Source: Gammaproteobacteria bacterium
GTDB taxonomy: Bacteria; Pseudomonadota; Gammaproteobacteria; Enterobacterales; Alteromonadaceae
Assembly (NCBI GenBank): GCA_018826295.1
Contig: JAHJZX010000034.1
Coordinates: forward strand, 1-64,000
Direction: 5' to 3'
Length of the DNA: 64,000 nucleotides
This document shows positions 54,453 to 64,000 of the stretch, piece after piece; position 1 is the first letter of the stretch; each line of letters begins with the position of its first letter. The notes beneath the pieces were generated by a model. The model saw only the letters and a program-made list of their open reading frames with translations, ran no database searches and had not been told where the DNA came from. Both the position numbers and the translations under genes were made by a program.

Positions 54453-56684
54453 ATGCGGCTAAATAAAATAATAACAAGCTTAATGCTGACCAGTTGTGTA
54501 CTGGCAGCGGAACCACAACAACAGTTTGCTGCGGCGCAGGCTGCGTACGCTCAGGGTGAGCACCGCAAAGCGGCCGAAATCTGGCAATCGCTGGCGCTGG
54601 AAGGCGACACTAAAGCCCAGTTTGAACTGGCGAAGCTGTATTCTTTAGGCCATGGTGTTGAACAGGATGCACTACAAGCGGCCTATTGGCTGGAGCAGGC
54701 CGCTTCGGGCAGCACTGATTATGCTGAATCGGCGCAGGCCAAACGCGATATCATCGATGCTGTAGCTGAGATAAAACAACAAACCGCTACTGAAACGGCC
54801 AGCAGTGCCGACACTACCGCTGTCGCTGTTGCAACGCCGGCTACGATTAGCCCGGGTAAGCCAACTACAGTAGCAGCACCGCTAAGTACTTCCGATACCG
54901 AACAAACCAGGCAGGCACCGGCGACTGCGGTTGTACCTGTTACTGCTGCGGCAAGGACTGCACCGGCGCAGCCGCCTGCTGGTGCGGCAGCAGTGCATAG
55001 CTACAAAGCGGCAGAACTGCCGGTAAAACCGCTGCCACAGGCGAATTTCGATAGCGGGCTTAGAGCTTTCCAACGTCAGAATTATGCCGAAGCCTTTAGT
55101 CACTGGTATCCGCTGGCAAACTCTGGTGTAGCAGATGCGCAGTTTAATCTGGCGGCGATGTATGCTTATGGTCATGGCGTGGCAGCTGATATGGCTGGCG
55201 CTGTGCACTGGTTTAATGCGGCGTCAGATCAGGGTATGGCGCAGGCGCAATACCAGTTAGCACTGGCCTATGCCAATGGCAATGGCGTGGCGCAGGATGA
55301 TGCGGTTGCTGTGTTTTGGTATCAGCAGGCCGCGCAGCAGCAATTTGCCCCGGCGCAATATAACCTCGGCTTTATGTACGGTGCCGGCCGTGGCGTAACG
55401 CAAGACGACGCGACGGCATTGCTGTGGTATCAGCGTGCTGCTGAGCAAGGTGACGCTGATGCGCAGTTTATTGTAGCCGGCCGCTACATGGATGGACGCG
55501 GCGCAGCACAGGATTTGGCAGCAGCGGTTAATTGGTACCAAAAAGCTGCCGGACAAAACCACGCCCGAGCTGCTTATGAGCTGGGCCGTGCATATTTGCA
55601 GGGGCAGGGCGTAGCGAAAAATGAGAGTCGGGCGCTTGATTGGTTTAACCGGGCCGCAGCGCAGGGCATTATTGAGGCCCAGCGTGAAGCCGGGATAAGT
55701 TATTCGCTTGGGCGTGGTGTCAGAGCCAATGACGACAAAGCGGTAGAAATTTTACAACCTGCTTGTAGTAGCAATGACATAGCGGCTTGTTATTACCTTA
55801 GCCTGCATTTGCTGGATGGCCGCGGTGTGCGTCAGGACAAGCAACGAGGCCTTAAGATGCTGCAACAAGCTGGCCAGGCCGGCAATGCTGAGGCGCAGTA
55901 CCGGCTTGGCGTGCTGTATAGCCAAGGGCAGGATCAGGTGGCTGATGAAGCAGCGGCTTTTAATTGGTTTTTGCAAGCGGCAGAACAAGGCCATGCTGAG
56001 GCGCAATATTTAGCCGGCCTGCGATTGGCCAATGGTACCGGCACGACACAAAATGATGCCGCAGCTGTCAGCTGGTATCAACGAGCGGCAGAGCAAGGAG
56101 TGCTGTATGCCCAGTACAATCTGGGCTTTATGTACGGTGCTGGCCGCGGCGTAAAAAAGGATGATGATAAGGCACTGTATTGGTACAGCAAAGTTGCAGA
56201 GCAGGGCGATGCTGATGCCCAGTTTAATTTAGGGCTGCGCTTTGAAACTGGCCGTGGCGTCAGGCAAGACGACGACCAGGCCGTGCACTGGTATCAAAAA
56301 GCGGCAGAGCAAAATCATCTGCGCGCCATTGCTCATCTGGGTTATATGTATGAAAAAGGCTATGGCGTGCCTATGAATGAGCGCCGTGCCTTTGAGCTGT
56401 ACCAACAGGCATTGCCGGCTGCCGTGCCCCGGGCGTTAACGGCGATGGGCTTGTTTTATAAAAATGGCCGTCAGGTAAAAGCCGATGATAAAAAAGCTGT
56501 GGCGTTGTTTGCCCAGGCTGCAGAACAAGGCTATGCCAATGCGCAATATAATCTGGGCTGGATGTATGAGTTTGGCCGTGGTGTCAGCCGTGATCTGGTC
56601 AAGGCGCGTGATCTGTATCAGCAGGCAGCAGAACAAAGCGAACCGCTGGCTCAGGCACAGCTGGCCCGTTTACTTAATCCCTAA
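54453..56684 (+). CDS. Sel1-repeat (TPR-like) protein, secreted
   Basis: 743 aa; signal peptide and many ~36-aa repeats of type A.YNLG.MY..GRGV..D...A..WY..AAEQG. Confidence 0.92.
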   Translation: MRLNKIITSLMLTSCVLAAEPQQQFAAAQAAYAQGEHRKAAEIWQSLALEGDTKAQFELAKLYSLGHGVEQDALQAAYWLEQAASGSTDYAESAQAKRDIIDAVAEIKQQTATETASSADTTAVAVATPATISPGKPTTVAAPLSTSDTEQTRQAPATAVVPVTAAARTAPAQPPAGAAAVHSYKAAELPVKPLPQANFDSGLRAFQRQNYAEAFSHWYPLANSGVADAQFNLAAMYAYGHGVAADMAGAVHWFNAASDQGMAQAQYQLALAYANGNGVAQDDAVAVFWYQQAAQQQFAPAQYNLGFMYGAGRGVTQDDATALLWYQRAAEQGDADAQFIVAGRYMDGRGAAQDLAAAVNWYQKAAGQNHARAAYELGRAYLQGQGVAKNESRALDWFNRAAAQGIIEAQREAGISYSLGRGVRANDDKAVEILQPACSSNDIAACYYLSLHLLDGRGVRQDKQRGLKMLQQAGQAGNAEAQYRLGVLYSQGQDQVADEAAAFNWFLQAAEQGHAEAQYLAGLRLANGTGTTQNDAAAVSWYQRAAEQGVLYAQYNLGFMYGAGRGVKKDDDKALYWYSKVAEQGDADAQFNLGLRFETGRGVRQDDDQAVHWYQKAAEQNHLRAIAHLGYMYEKGYGVPMNERRAFELYQQALPAAVPRALTAMGLFYKNGRQVKADDKKAVALFAQAAEQGYANAQYNLGWMYEFGRGVSRDLVKARDLYQQAAEQSEPLAQAQLARLLNP

Positions 56685-56720
56685 TCTCTAATCTGAGTGG
56701 CAATGCCATTGCAATAAATA

Positions 56721-56750
56721 AGGCCAGCATCAGCTGGCCTAATGTTTTTC
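56721..56750. terminator. Rho-independent terminator
   Basis: AGGCCAGC-ATCA-GCTGGCCT followed by AATGTTTTTC after the Sel1 gene. Confidence 0.7.
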
Positions 56751-56790
56751 ACGCTACGACAGCGTGATCTCAGTGCTTAGCCTGACATGG

Positions 56791-59115
56791 TTATGGCTGG
56801 TAGCTTGCCGTCAGGGTTAAACCTGATACAGCGCTATAACCGTACACAGAGATATACCAGGTTGCAGCTTGTGGGTTATTAAAGCTGCAGCTTTCGGTAT
56901 TACCAGACTCGTACGGACGGCAATCATAACTTGAGGTGGTTGGCTGAGCACCACGGCGCACGTACAGATCAGCATCACCGCTACCGCCTGATGTATTGAC
57001 GGTCAGGCTGCTCATACCGGCCGGTACTGTTACCGTGTAGTGTTTCCAGCTGCGGCGGGCAATGCTGATATCTGACTCAGTCAGTGTCGCACCCTGGTTG
57101 CCACCGCCACCAGTGCCGGCTGTGTAATCTGCCAGCAGAGAAACGCCGGCATAAGCACTATAAGCATTGATCATGACATGATAGGTGCCGGCCTGCGTAG
57201 TGCTGAAGCTGCAGTTTTCGGCATTACCTGTCTTATAAGGACGGCAATCATAGCTGGACGTGGTAGGTTGGCTGCCAAACTTGATATACATATCGGCATC
57301 ACCGGTACCGCCTGACATAGTAAAGCTCAGATTTGTAGCCCCGGCGGGTACTGTAAAGGTGTAGAAGCTGGTGCTGTTTGCTGCACCACTGAGGTTAGTC
57401 AGCGCCACGCCTTTGCTCAGCTCGTTGCCACCAACTGGGGGTTCTTCACCGCCACCACCATTGCCAGAACCATCACAGCCATTTTGTGCGATGTAGTCAA
57501 AAGCGGCTTTCGTGCGCACCAGACCATAGCCATATGAATTGTCCCGGCCTGTGGTGCCCAAGTCTTCGGCAGTGACCGCCAGCACATTACGGATCTGTGC
57601 ATTGCTACACTGCGGGTAGTGGCTCCAAAGCAGAGCGGCAACACCGGCAACATGCGGCGATGCCATAGAGGTACCGCTCATCAGGCCGTAGTTACTGGCG
57701 CCTGAACTTAAGCTGGCAGTCTGGCCCAACTTACCCATTAGCGCCTGACCTACTGCCTGAGTGACAGCCAGAGCCGGAATAGTGGTACCCGGGTTATCAC
57801 CCAGAGTGCCACCAAAATCGCCGGCAGCATTGTTATAAATGACAGCTGCCAGACCGCCACCGTCTTCACAAGACTGCACTTTTTGCACAAAGCTGACGTT
57901 ACCACGCTCGATCAGACAAATTTTATTTGCCACGTTACTGCAGGTGGTTTCAGCCAGGCCACAGTTCGCCAGGGCGGCATTGGCGCTGCCATCTGACGAG
58001 TTGGTCATCGGGCTGCTGGCATAGCTGCTGCTGCCAACACTCAGAACCGCTTCCAGCCCGGTACCTTCTGGATAGGTAGAGCGTATATCCACACCCGGTG
58101 CGGCCAGCTCAACCTGGCTGTTGCGCTGGGAGAAATCCGCCAGTTGCTTATTGCTGTCAATCGCAGCAACAGAGACAACAGCATCATAAGAAGCCGGGTA
58201 CGACATAACCGTATTGCCATCATTACCAGCCGCCGCTATTAACAACACGCCCTGATCAAAAGCCGCCTGCATAGCGTTAGCTTCAGTGGTGCTGGAACCT
58301 TCACCGCCCAGGCTCATATTAATTACCGTAGAGCCATTGCTGACACAGGTATTTACCGCATTGGCCAGTGTTGAGCTATAACCCCAGCCGTCGTCATTAA
58401 AGACTTTAATAATATGCAGTTTAACATTACCGTTTGGCAGTACACCTACCATGCCAACGCTGTTGTTCAGTGCCGCTATAGTTCCGGCAACGTGGGTACC
58501 GTGCGGGCCGCCGTGCTCATACCAGTTACCGGTGCCGGCATTGTTGCTACCGGTAATATTGCCGGTTAAAAAGTCTTCGTGCGGTAAATCCAGGCCAGAG
58601 TCAATGACGCAAACTTTTTGGTTTGAAGCAAACTGATCACTAACCTGATGCGCCTGCACCATGGTATAGCCAAAAGGCACTTGCTGTGCCATCGGGTAAC
58701 GCTTGAGATCTTCTTCAATTAAGGCTACGTCAGCATCGTTTTGCAGTGCAGCCAGCTGGCTGGCGGTTAGTTCCGCCGCTACTGCGCCCTGGGCTGCCAG
58801 CACTTCTTTTACCCTGGCACCACGGCTTTCCAGACGCTGCTGGCGCTGCTGTAAATTAACGCTACGCAGCGTTTGTGCATCATTAGTAAACATGCCAGGA
58901 CCAAAGGTTTCCAGCGCCTGTGTTTTGTATTTCACGATGTAGCGCTTGCGATCACCGGCACTGCTTTTAGTGCTAACCGCCTTGACACTAACCGGGCTGC
59001 TATAACGTGTACCCTGGTCAACAGCGTCCTGAGCGCTTGCTGCTGTGGTTCCAAGTAGGGTTGCCGGCAAGCACAATAGTGCCAGCTTGCTTAGACTAAA
59101 CTTCTTATTTTTCAT
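56791..59115 (-). CDS. S8 (subtilisin-like) serine peptidase with PA insert and two C-terminal PPC domains
   Basis: CVIDSGLDLPHED, HGGPHGTHVAGTIAA, MSGTSMASPHVAGVAALL; two PPC repeats each with TTSSYDCRPY. Confidence 0.93.
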   Translation of the reverse strand: MKNKKFSLSKLALLCLPATLLGTTAASAQDAVDQGTRYSSPVSVKAVSTKSSAGDRKRYIVKYKTQALETFGPGMFTNDAQTLRSVNLQQRQQRLESRGARVKEVLAAQGAVAAELTASQLAALQNDADVALIEEDLKRYPMAQQVPFGYTMVQAHQVSDQFASNQKVCVIDSGLDLPHEDFLTGNITGSNNAGTGNWYEHGGPHGTHVAGTIAALNNSVGMVGVLPNGNVKLHIIKVFNDDGWGYSSTLANAVNTCVSNGSTVINMSLGGEGSSTTEANAMQAAFDQGVLLIAAAGNDGNTVMSYPASYDAVVSVAAIDSNKQLADFSQRNSQVELAAPGVDIRSTYPEGTGLEAVLSVGSSSYASSPMTNSSDGSANAALANCGLAETTCSNVANKICLIERGNVSFVQKVQSCEDGGGLAAVIYNNAAGDFGGTLGDNPGTTIPALAVTQAVGQALMGKLGQTASLSSGASNYGLMSGTSMASPHVAGVAALLWSHYPQCSNAQIRNVLAVTAEDLGTTGRDNSYGYGLVRTKAAFDYIAQNGCDGSGNGGGGEEPPVGGNELSKGVALTNLSGAANSTSFYTFTVPAGATNLSFTMSGGTGDADMYIKFGSQPTTSSYDCRPYKTGNAENCSFSTTQAGTYHVMINAYSAYAGVSLLADYTAGTGGGGNQGATLTESDISIARRSWKHYTVTVPAGMSSLTVNTSGGSGDADLYVRRGAQPTTSSYDCRPYESGNTESCSFNNPQAATWYISVYGYSAVSGLTLTASYQP

Positions 59116-59487
59116 GTGTTTCTCTTGATTATTTATTGTTATATGTTCCTGGATTGATGACACCTTATTGCAACCTTGCAATAACATCTACCTACCTTTT
59201 AGCTAGAATGTAATTAAGTGTAAATCCGCAAAATAGTGACATTTGTTGCAGTTTTACCAGCGCGATCGCCGCTGTTTAGAAAAAAGGTCTTTTTTTAAAC
59301 GCACTACTATAGGTAAACCGAAGCGCTATGCTCGTTACAGCGTGGTATTCATACAGCCAGGTTGTTTTTTATATGCCTAAAAAGCATAACTTATACCCAT
59401 TGTTGCTATATAAAGCGGCACTGTTTGCATTGGCCGGGTTTGTCATCGACAATAGCGTCTTTGTTAGCAACAGGCAGACGCAGAAAC

Positions 59488-60669
59488 ATGCAGCAGTGGG
59501 ATGTAATTGTTATTGGCGCCGGCGCAGCCGGTTTAATGTGTGCCATTGAAGCGGGTAAACGTGGCCGTAAAGTGTTGCTACTGGATAACGGTAAACGGGT
59601 TGGCCGCAAAATTCTGATGTCTGGTGGCGGCCGCTGTAACTTCACTAATATGTATGCCGCACCGGAAAACTTTCTGTCGCAAAACAAACACTTTTGTAAA
59701 TCGGCGTTAAGCCGCTATACGCAATGGGATTTTATCGCCCTGGTACAAAAGCACGGCATTGCCTACCATGAAAAAACGCTCGGCCAGCTGTTTTGTGATG
59801 ATTCCGCGAAAGACATTGTTGATATGCTGCTAACTGAAGCTAAAGCCGCTAATGTGCAAATAGCGTTGCAGCAAACTATCAGCGCTGTCAGCTTCGCTGA
59901 TGGCCAATATAGCGTTACCACGCCCGAGCTTAGCCGGCAGTGCCACAGCTTAGTCATCGCCAGTGGCGGCTTAAGCTTGCCGAATTTAGGCGCTACTGCT
60001 TTTGGTTTTCAGCTGGCCGAGCAGTTTGGCTTAAAAGTGCTGCCGCTGCGCGCTGCCTTAGTACCACTGACCTGGCAGCCAAGTGATAAAGCGGTGTTTG
60101 AGGAAATAAGCGGTGTGTCTTTGCCGGTAACGGCTGAAGCTAACGGCACAGTATTCCCGGAAGATATGCTGTTTACCCACCGTGGCTTAAGCGGGCCGGC
60201 AATACTGCAAATTTCCAGCTACTGGCAACCCGGTGATGAGGTGGTGGTAAATATGGCACCGCAAACCGACTTAATTGAATTTCTGACGGTACAGCAGCAA
60301 GCCCATCCGGAACAGGAAGTAAAAACCGCGCTGGGTAAATTACTGCCAAAACGACTGGTCGAAAAGCTACTGCAGTTAAACATCTTTGCCAATCAGCCAC
60401 TTAAAGCGCTAAACCCGAAAAGTATCAAACACATTGCCGACAGCCTGCATGCTTATGTATTTAAACCCAATGGCACCGAAGGTTACCGCACAGCCGAAGT
60501 GACCATCGGCGGTGTCGATACCGATTATTTATCGTCAAAAACCATGGAAGCCAAACAGCAGCCGGGTTTATATTTTATCGGCGAAGTGGTCGATGTTACC
60601 GGTTGGCTCGGTGGCTATAACTTCCAGTGGGCCTGGGCCAGCGGCTGGGTCGCCGGGCAGTATTGTTAA
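59488..60669 (+). CDS. HI0933/YhiN-family NAD(P)/FAD-dependent oxidoreductase
   Basis: MQQWDVIVIGAGAAGLMCAIEAGKRGRKVLLLDNGKRVGRKILMSGGGRCNFTN; GEVVDVTGWLGGYNFQWAWASGWVAG. Confidence 0.9.
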   Translation: MQQWDVIVIGAGAAGLMCAIEAGKRGRKVLLLDNGKRVGRKILMSGGGRCNFTNMYAAPENFLSQNKHFCKSALSRYTQWDFIALVQKHGIAYHEKTLGQLFCDDSAKDIVDMLLTEAKAANVQIALQQTISAVSFADGQYSVTTPELSRQCHSLVIASGGLSLPNLGATAFGFQLAEQFGLKVLPLRAALVPLTWQPSDKAVFEEISGVSLPVTAEANGTVFPEDMLFTHRGLSGPAILQISSYWQPGDEVVVNMAPQTDLIEFLTVQQQAHPEQEVKTALGKLLPKRLVEKLLQLNIFANQPLKALNPKSIKHIADSLHAYVFKPNGTEGYRTAEVTIGGVDTDYLSSKTMEAKQQPGLYFIGEVVDVTGWLGGYNFQWAWASGWVAGQYC

Positions 60670-60679
60670 GGTAAGCCTG

Positions 60680-60988
60680 ATGAAAAAACTCTCCAAAGTA
60701 CAACTAAAACAACAGGCCGCGGTATTGGATGCGGTAACGGCACTGGAGCAGCAGGCGCTGGTAGAATTACCGGGTGCGGTGCAGTGCTGGTTTAGTATGG
60801 AATATGAAGCCTTTCCGCTGTCGTTGCTGGTGCGGTTGCAATTTGCGGCGCAACCTTATTTAGACGCGGCGCAGCCGCAACTGCTGGCCTGGCAAAAGCG
60901 CTTAAGTGCGTTAATGCTGAAAAAGGGCATAGTGCTAAAAGATATGCGCAAGCATCTGGTGTTTACCCTAAACAGCCCTGATGATTAA
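60680..60988 (+). CDS. Hypothetical protein
   Basis: MKKLSKVQLKQQAAVLDAVTALEQQALVELPGAVQCWFSMEYEAFPLSLLVRLQF..., tight spacing downstream of the YhiN-like gene. Confidence 0.7.
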   Translation: MKKLSKVQLKQQAAVLDAVTALEQQALVELPGAVQCWFSMEYEAFPLSLLVRLQFAAQPYLDAAQPQLLAWQKRLSALMLKKGIVLKDMRKHLVFTLNSPDD

Positions 60989-61017
60989 TCTGATAACGAC
61001 ACCTTGCTGAGACTGCT

Positions 61018-61989
61018 ATGAAATATTATCTGGGCGCTTATGCTGCTTCGCCTAATCAAACTGGCTGGGACGCTGAGCTGGAAACGGCTTATTACGACGA
61101 GCTGAAAAAACTGCCGCAGCTGAAAGGGCTGGAGCACCCGTTTTTAGGCCGCTTGCATCAGCACGACGACGACTGGTTTTTAGCCAATACCAACCCGCAG
61201 TGGGATTATGTGTTTACCTGCATTCCCGGCATTATGAATGCGCTGGCGCACAATCCGCTGTTTGGCCTGGCGTCAGTAGATGAAAGCGGCCGGCAGGCGG
61301 CGCTGGATTTTATGCAGCAGGCGTGTGCTGCTATTGGCAAACTGAACGCGCATTTACGGCGCCAGGCGGTAACGGCGATCCAAATTCAAACGGCGCCGGC
61401 GCGCAATAAAGCACCATCTTCTAAAGCAGCACTGCTGGCCTCGCTTAAAACAATGCTTGAATGGGACTGGCAGGGCGCCCGCATTGTTATTGAGCACTGT
61501 GACGCTTATGTGCCAGAACATGCGCCTTCGAAAGGTTTTTTAGCACTGCAGGATGAACTTGACGTGTTAACGGCGGTAAATGCCACTTTGCCAGCGTCGC
61601 AACCGCTGGGAATGGTGATTAACTGGGGGCGTTCGGTATTTGAAACCCGCCGCAGCGATGGCGCGCTGCAGCATCTGCTTGCAGCGCAGGCGGCCGGCGT
61701 GTTAAGCGGGCTGATGTTTTCCGGTGTATCGGATCAGGACAGCGAATACGGCGCTTGGCGCGACAGCCATCAACCGCCGCAAGCCAGCGCACTGGTACAG
61801 CCGGGTGAGCCAGGTAGTTGGATGACAGAGCAGGCCATGGCGCAGTGCCTGGCGGCCTGTAAGGCCGCGGATTTACTTATTCTGGGGGCAAAAATCGGTA
61901 TCCGGCCACACAGCGCCGATATCAACCACAGGCTGGCTTATATCTGCGCGACGCTGGCCATTTTGCAGCGCAATGTTAAGCCGGGTTAA
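61018..61989 (+). CDS. DUF4862-like protein
   Basis: MKYYLGAYAASPNQTGWDAELETAYYDELKKLPQLKGLEHPFLGRLHQHDDDWF... Confidence 0.75.
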   Translation: MKYYLGAYAASPNQTGWDAELETAYYDELKKLPQLKGLEHPFLGRLHQHDDDWFLANTNPQWDYVFTCIPGIMNALAHNPLFGLASVDESGRQAALDFMQQACAAIGKLNAHLRRQAVTAIQIQTAPARNKAPSSKAALLASLKTMLEWDWQGARIVIEHCDAYVPEHAPSKGFLALQDELDVLTAVNATLPASQPLGMVINWGRSVFETRRSDGALQHLLAAQAAGVLSGLMFSGVSDQDSEYGAWRDSHQPPQASALVQPGEPGSWMTEQAMAQCLAACKAADLLILGAKIGIRPHSADINHRLAYICATLAILQRNVKPG

Positions 61990-61990
61990 C

Positions 61991-62503
61991 TTACTGCGGC
62001 GTTGACGCTGTGTGGGCTTTGATATGGCTAAAGTGTTTAATGGCCAGTAAGCCCACTATGGCTATGGCGAAGCTGGGTATTAAGGTATTGATATAACTTA
62101 AATAGGTCAGGCTAAGCTCATCACGCAGTTCAACTAAGCGCCACAAGCTGTGTAAGCCCAGCACAAAGATCGGCAACACTATTAACCCAAGATGATAGTG
62201 GCGCTGTTCTCCCTGCAAATATAACAAGGCAGCCGCGGCCGGTAGCGCCAGTAGCAGGTGCAGTACTAAGTCGGCAACCGACATAATGAGTAAGGCTGAA
62301 TCACGCCAGTTGGCCGACGCACTAAGCCATTCTGGCAGCGGGTTGATGCTGCTGATATAGGCAAAACACAGAATCACAAAGTACAGATGGGCGCCACCGA
62401 CCAACAACGAGATCAGCGAGCGGATAACAAAAATGGCCAGATTGGCAGTCATAACTAGGCTCCGGCGGAATAATTGCCGGCAAGGTAGCATGCCGGTTTG
62501 CAA
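61991..62503 (-). CDS. Hypothetical polytopic membrane protein
   Basis: 170 aa with four hydrophobic segments. Confidence 0.6.
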   Translation of the reverse strand: MQTGMLPCRQLFRRSLVMTANLAIFVIRSLISLLVGGAHLYFVILCFAYISSINPLPEWLSASANWRDSALLIMSVADLVLHLLLALPAAAALLYLQGEQRHYHLGLIVLPIFVLGLHSLWRLVELRDELSLTYLSYINTLIPSFAIAIVGLLAIKHFSHIKAHTASTPQ

Positions 62504-62509
62504 CAGACA

Positions 62510-62535
62510 ATAAAAAAGGGCCGTTCGGCCCTTTG
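62510..62535 (-). terminator. Rho-independent terminator of S9 peptidase gene
   Basis: Reverse strand AAAGGGCCG-AA-CGGCCCTTTTTTATT immediately after the stop codon. Confidence 0.85.
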
Positions 62536-62538
62536 GTA

Positions 62539-64000
62539 TTAGTTAGACGGTGTGCGGTATTTTTCAAACCAGGCCAGCATATATTCGACTTTCTCAATCA
62601 TCCGGCCAGGCTTGTTTGATATGCCATGCGGAGAACCGGGAATTCGTACCAGTACGGTGTCGATACGGCGTAGTTTTAACGCCTGATAAAACTGCTCTGA
62701 CTCAGAAATCGGCGTGCGGCGGTCTTCTTCACCGGTAATCAAGATGGTTGGTGTAGTGACATTGCCTACCAGACTCAGTGGCGAACGTTGCCAGTAATGC
62801 TCGACGTTTTCCCACGGCACACCGGGGAACTGATGAAAGGTCTGATAGGTGTAGCTGTCGCCGGTCATTACCTTGCTTAACCAGTTAATAATAGGTTTTA
62901 CCACGGCGGCAGCTTTAAAGCGGTTGGTCAGGCCTATGGCATAAGCTGAGGCAATACCGCCGGCCGAGCCACCCCCGATAAACAGGTTGTTCTCGTCAAT
63001 AAAGCCCAGTTTTAACATGGCATCTACGCCGCTGTTATGATCAGCGAAATCTTCCGGTGAGCTGTATTTATTGTGCAGTAACATGGCAAAACGCTCGCCA
63101 TAAGATGAGCTGCCGCGGTGGTTATCATAAAACACCACATAGCCTTCTTTGGCATAACGCTGCATTTCAGCGCTCCACTGCGGGCCATAGGCCAGGTGTG
63201 GGCCGCCATGAATTTCCAGCAATAACGGGTATTTTTTCGCCGGATCAAAATCGGGTGGTGTCATATACCAGCCCTGAATTTCTTCGCCGTCAAACGAGGA
63301 TTTGTATTTAATTTCATGTACCTGAGCCAGTTTTTTATGCGCCAGCAAATCTTCATTTAGTGCAGTTAGCACCCGGCTTTTGCCTTTTTGCAGCACGGCA
63401 ACATCGCTGGGGCGCACACTGGTGCCATGGGTATAGGCAATAACGCCGTTATCAGACACCGAGTAGCTACCGCTTAAATACGGCTGCGGTTGGCTTACGC
63501 CACCCAAACTGGCGGTTAAGTCGGTCAGCTTGCCTTTGGCTGTTAAACTGGCCAGTTTACGCTGGCCCCGGTCGTCGTATTGCACTACAAAGCTGCTATT
63601 GCTTAACCAATTAGGCGATTCGATGCTGCGATCAAACTCTGCGGCAATATCGCTAATGTTGTTACTGGCCAGATTAAGCACTTTAAGTTTGCTGTTGCTA
63701 TAGGGCACTAACGCGTTGCTTTGCCATAAAAATGCCAGCTTTTTGCCATCAGGAGAAAACACCGGTGCTGACTCTTCTCCCGGCATTGAAGTTAGCTCGG
63801 TAAGTTGTTCGGTGGCTAAATTTAACTGATACAGGTTGGCATCGCGCGGTTGGTATTCCCACTCTGCCGCCAGGTTGGCGGCAAACACCAGCGCCTTGCT
63901 GTCGGGGGTAAACTGTAAATCGCTGCCGTAATTAAAATCGCCCTGAGTTAGCTGGCGTGCCGTGCCGCCACTGGCCGGCAGCACAAAAATCTGCCGGAAT
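62539..64000 (-). CDS. S9 family (prolyl oligopeptidase/acylaminoacyl-peptidase-like) peptidase, N-terminus beyond window
   Basis: FIGGGSAGGIASAYAIG nucleophile, GEEDRRTPISESEQFYQALK Asp region, RIPGSPHGISNKPGRM catalytic His; WD/TolB-like propeller repeats. Confidence 0.92.
   Translation of the reverse strand, partial: FRQIFVLPASGGTARQLTQGDFNYGSDLQFTPDSKALVFAANLAAEWEYQPRDANLYQLNLATEQLTELTSMPGEESAPVFSPDGKKLAFLWQSNALVPYSNSKLKVLNLASNNISDIAAEFDRSIESPNWLSNSSFVVQYDDRGQRKLASLTAKGKLTDLTASLGGVSQPQPYLSGSYSVSDNGVIAYTHGTSVRPSDVAVLQKGKSRVLTALNEDLLAHKKLAQVHEIKYKSSFDGEEIQGWYMTPPDFDPAKKYPLLLEIHGGPHLAYGPQWSAEMQRYAKEGYVVFYDNHRGSSSYGERFAMLLHNKYSSPEDFADHNSGVDAMLKLGFIDENNLFIGGGSAGGIASAYAIGLTNRFKAAAVVKPIINWLSKVMTGDSYTYQTFHQFPGVPWENVEHYWQRSPLSLVGNVTTPTILITGEEDRRTPISESEQFYQALKLRRIDTVLVRIPGSPHGISNKPGRMIEKVEYMLAWFEKYRTPSN

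Noticed and set aside
54453-56684. Tandem DNA repeat array or CRISPR-like structure in the Sel1 gene
   Set aside because: Periodicity comes from diverged ~36-aa Sel1 protein repeats in one continuous ORF; no identical direct repeats with spacers.
56791-59115. Repeated TTSSYDCRPY segments in the S8 protease as a recent duplication of interest
   Set aside because: Explained by two PPC domains, common at the C-terminus of secreted gammaproteobacterial peptidases.

Overview
The window looks like a gammaproteobacterial chromosome, probably from an Alteromonadales/Rheinheimera-like lineage (inferred from protein style only). It starts in the right end of an island integrated at tRNA-Leu: an lspA / HMA-CDF transporter / CadR-type MerR module, two tandem tyrosine integrases, and a tRNA-Leu(CAA) 3'-half at 4823-4878. 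The flanking chromosome then carries parD with an amber-mutated parE, a MetJ-box-preceded mesX(DUF1852)-mesD folate-independent methionine synthase pair, hutH and a long-form hutU, and an MHYT hybrid kinase with an HD-GYP regulator. Next is a complete petrobactin-type siderophore locus (asbA, B, C, fused asbD-E, asbF) with a MATE exporter, TonB receptor and PepSY/DUF3649/DUF3325 membrane genes. After that come a diguanylate cyclase with an ethylene-receptor-like sensor domain, hipBA, gor, prlC, tag, rsmJ, a waaA-kdkA fusion, a Sel1 protein, an S8 protease and a partial S9 peptidase. The most notable observations are: a near-identical ~20-bp motif (TTTACAATTGTTACATTT) repeated three times at the siderophore promoters; an orphan OmpR-type regulator whose phospho-acceptor Asp is Ala, downstream of a Fur-like box; the GGDEF protein that keeps the ethylene/copper-ligand residues; two copies of a small inverted-repeat element; and the MesX/MesD pair under tandem Met boxes. 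No CRISPR array, rRNA operon or complete tRNA was seen.
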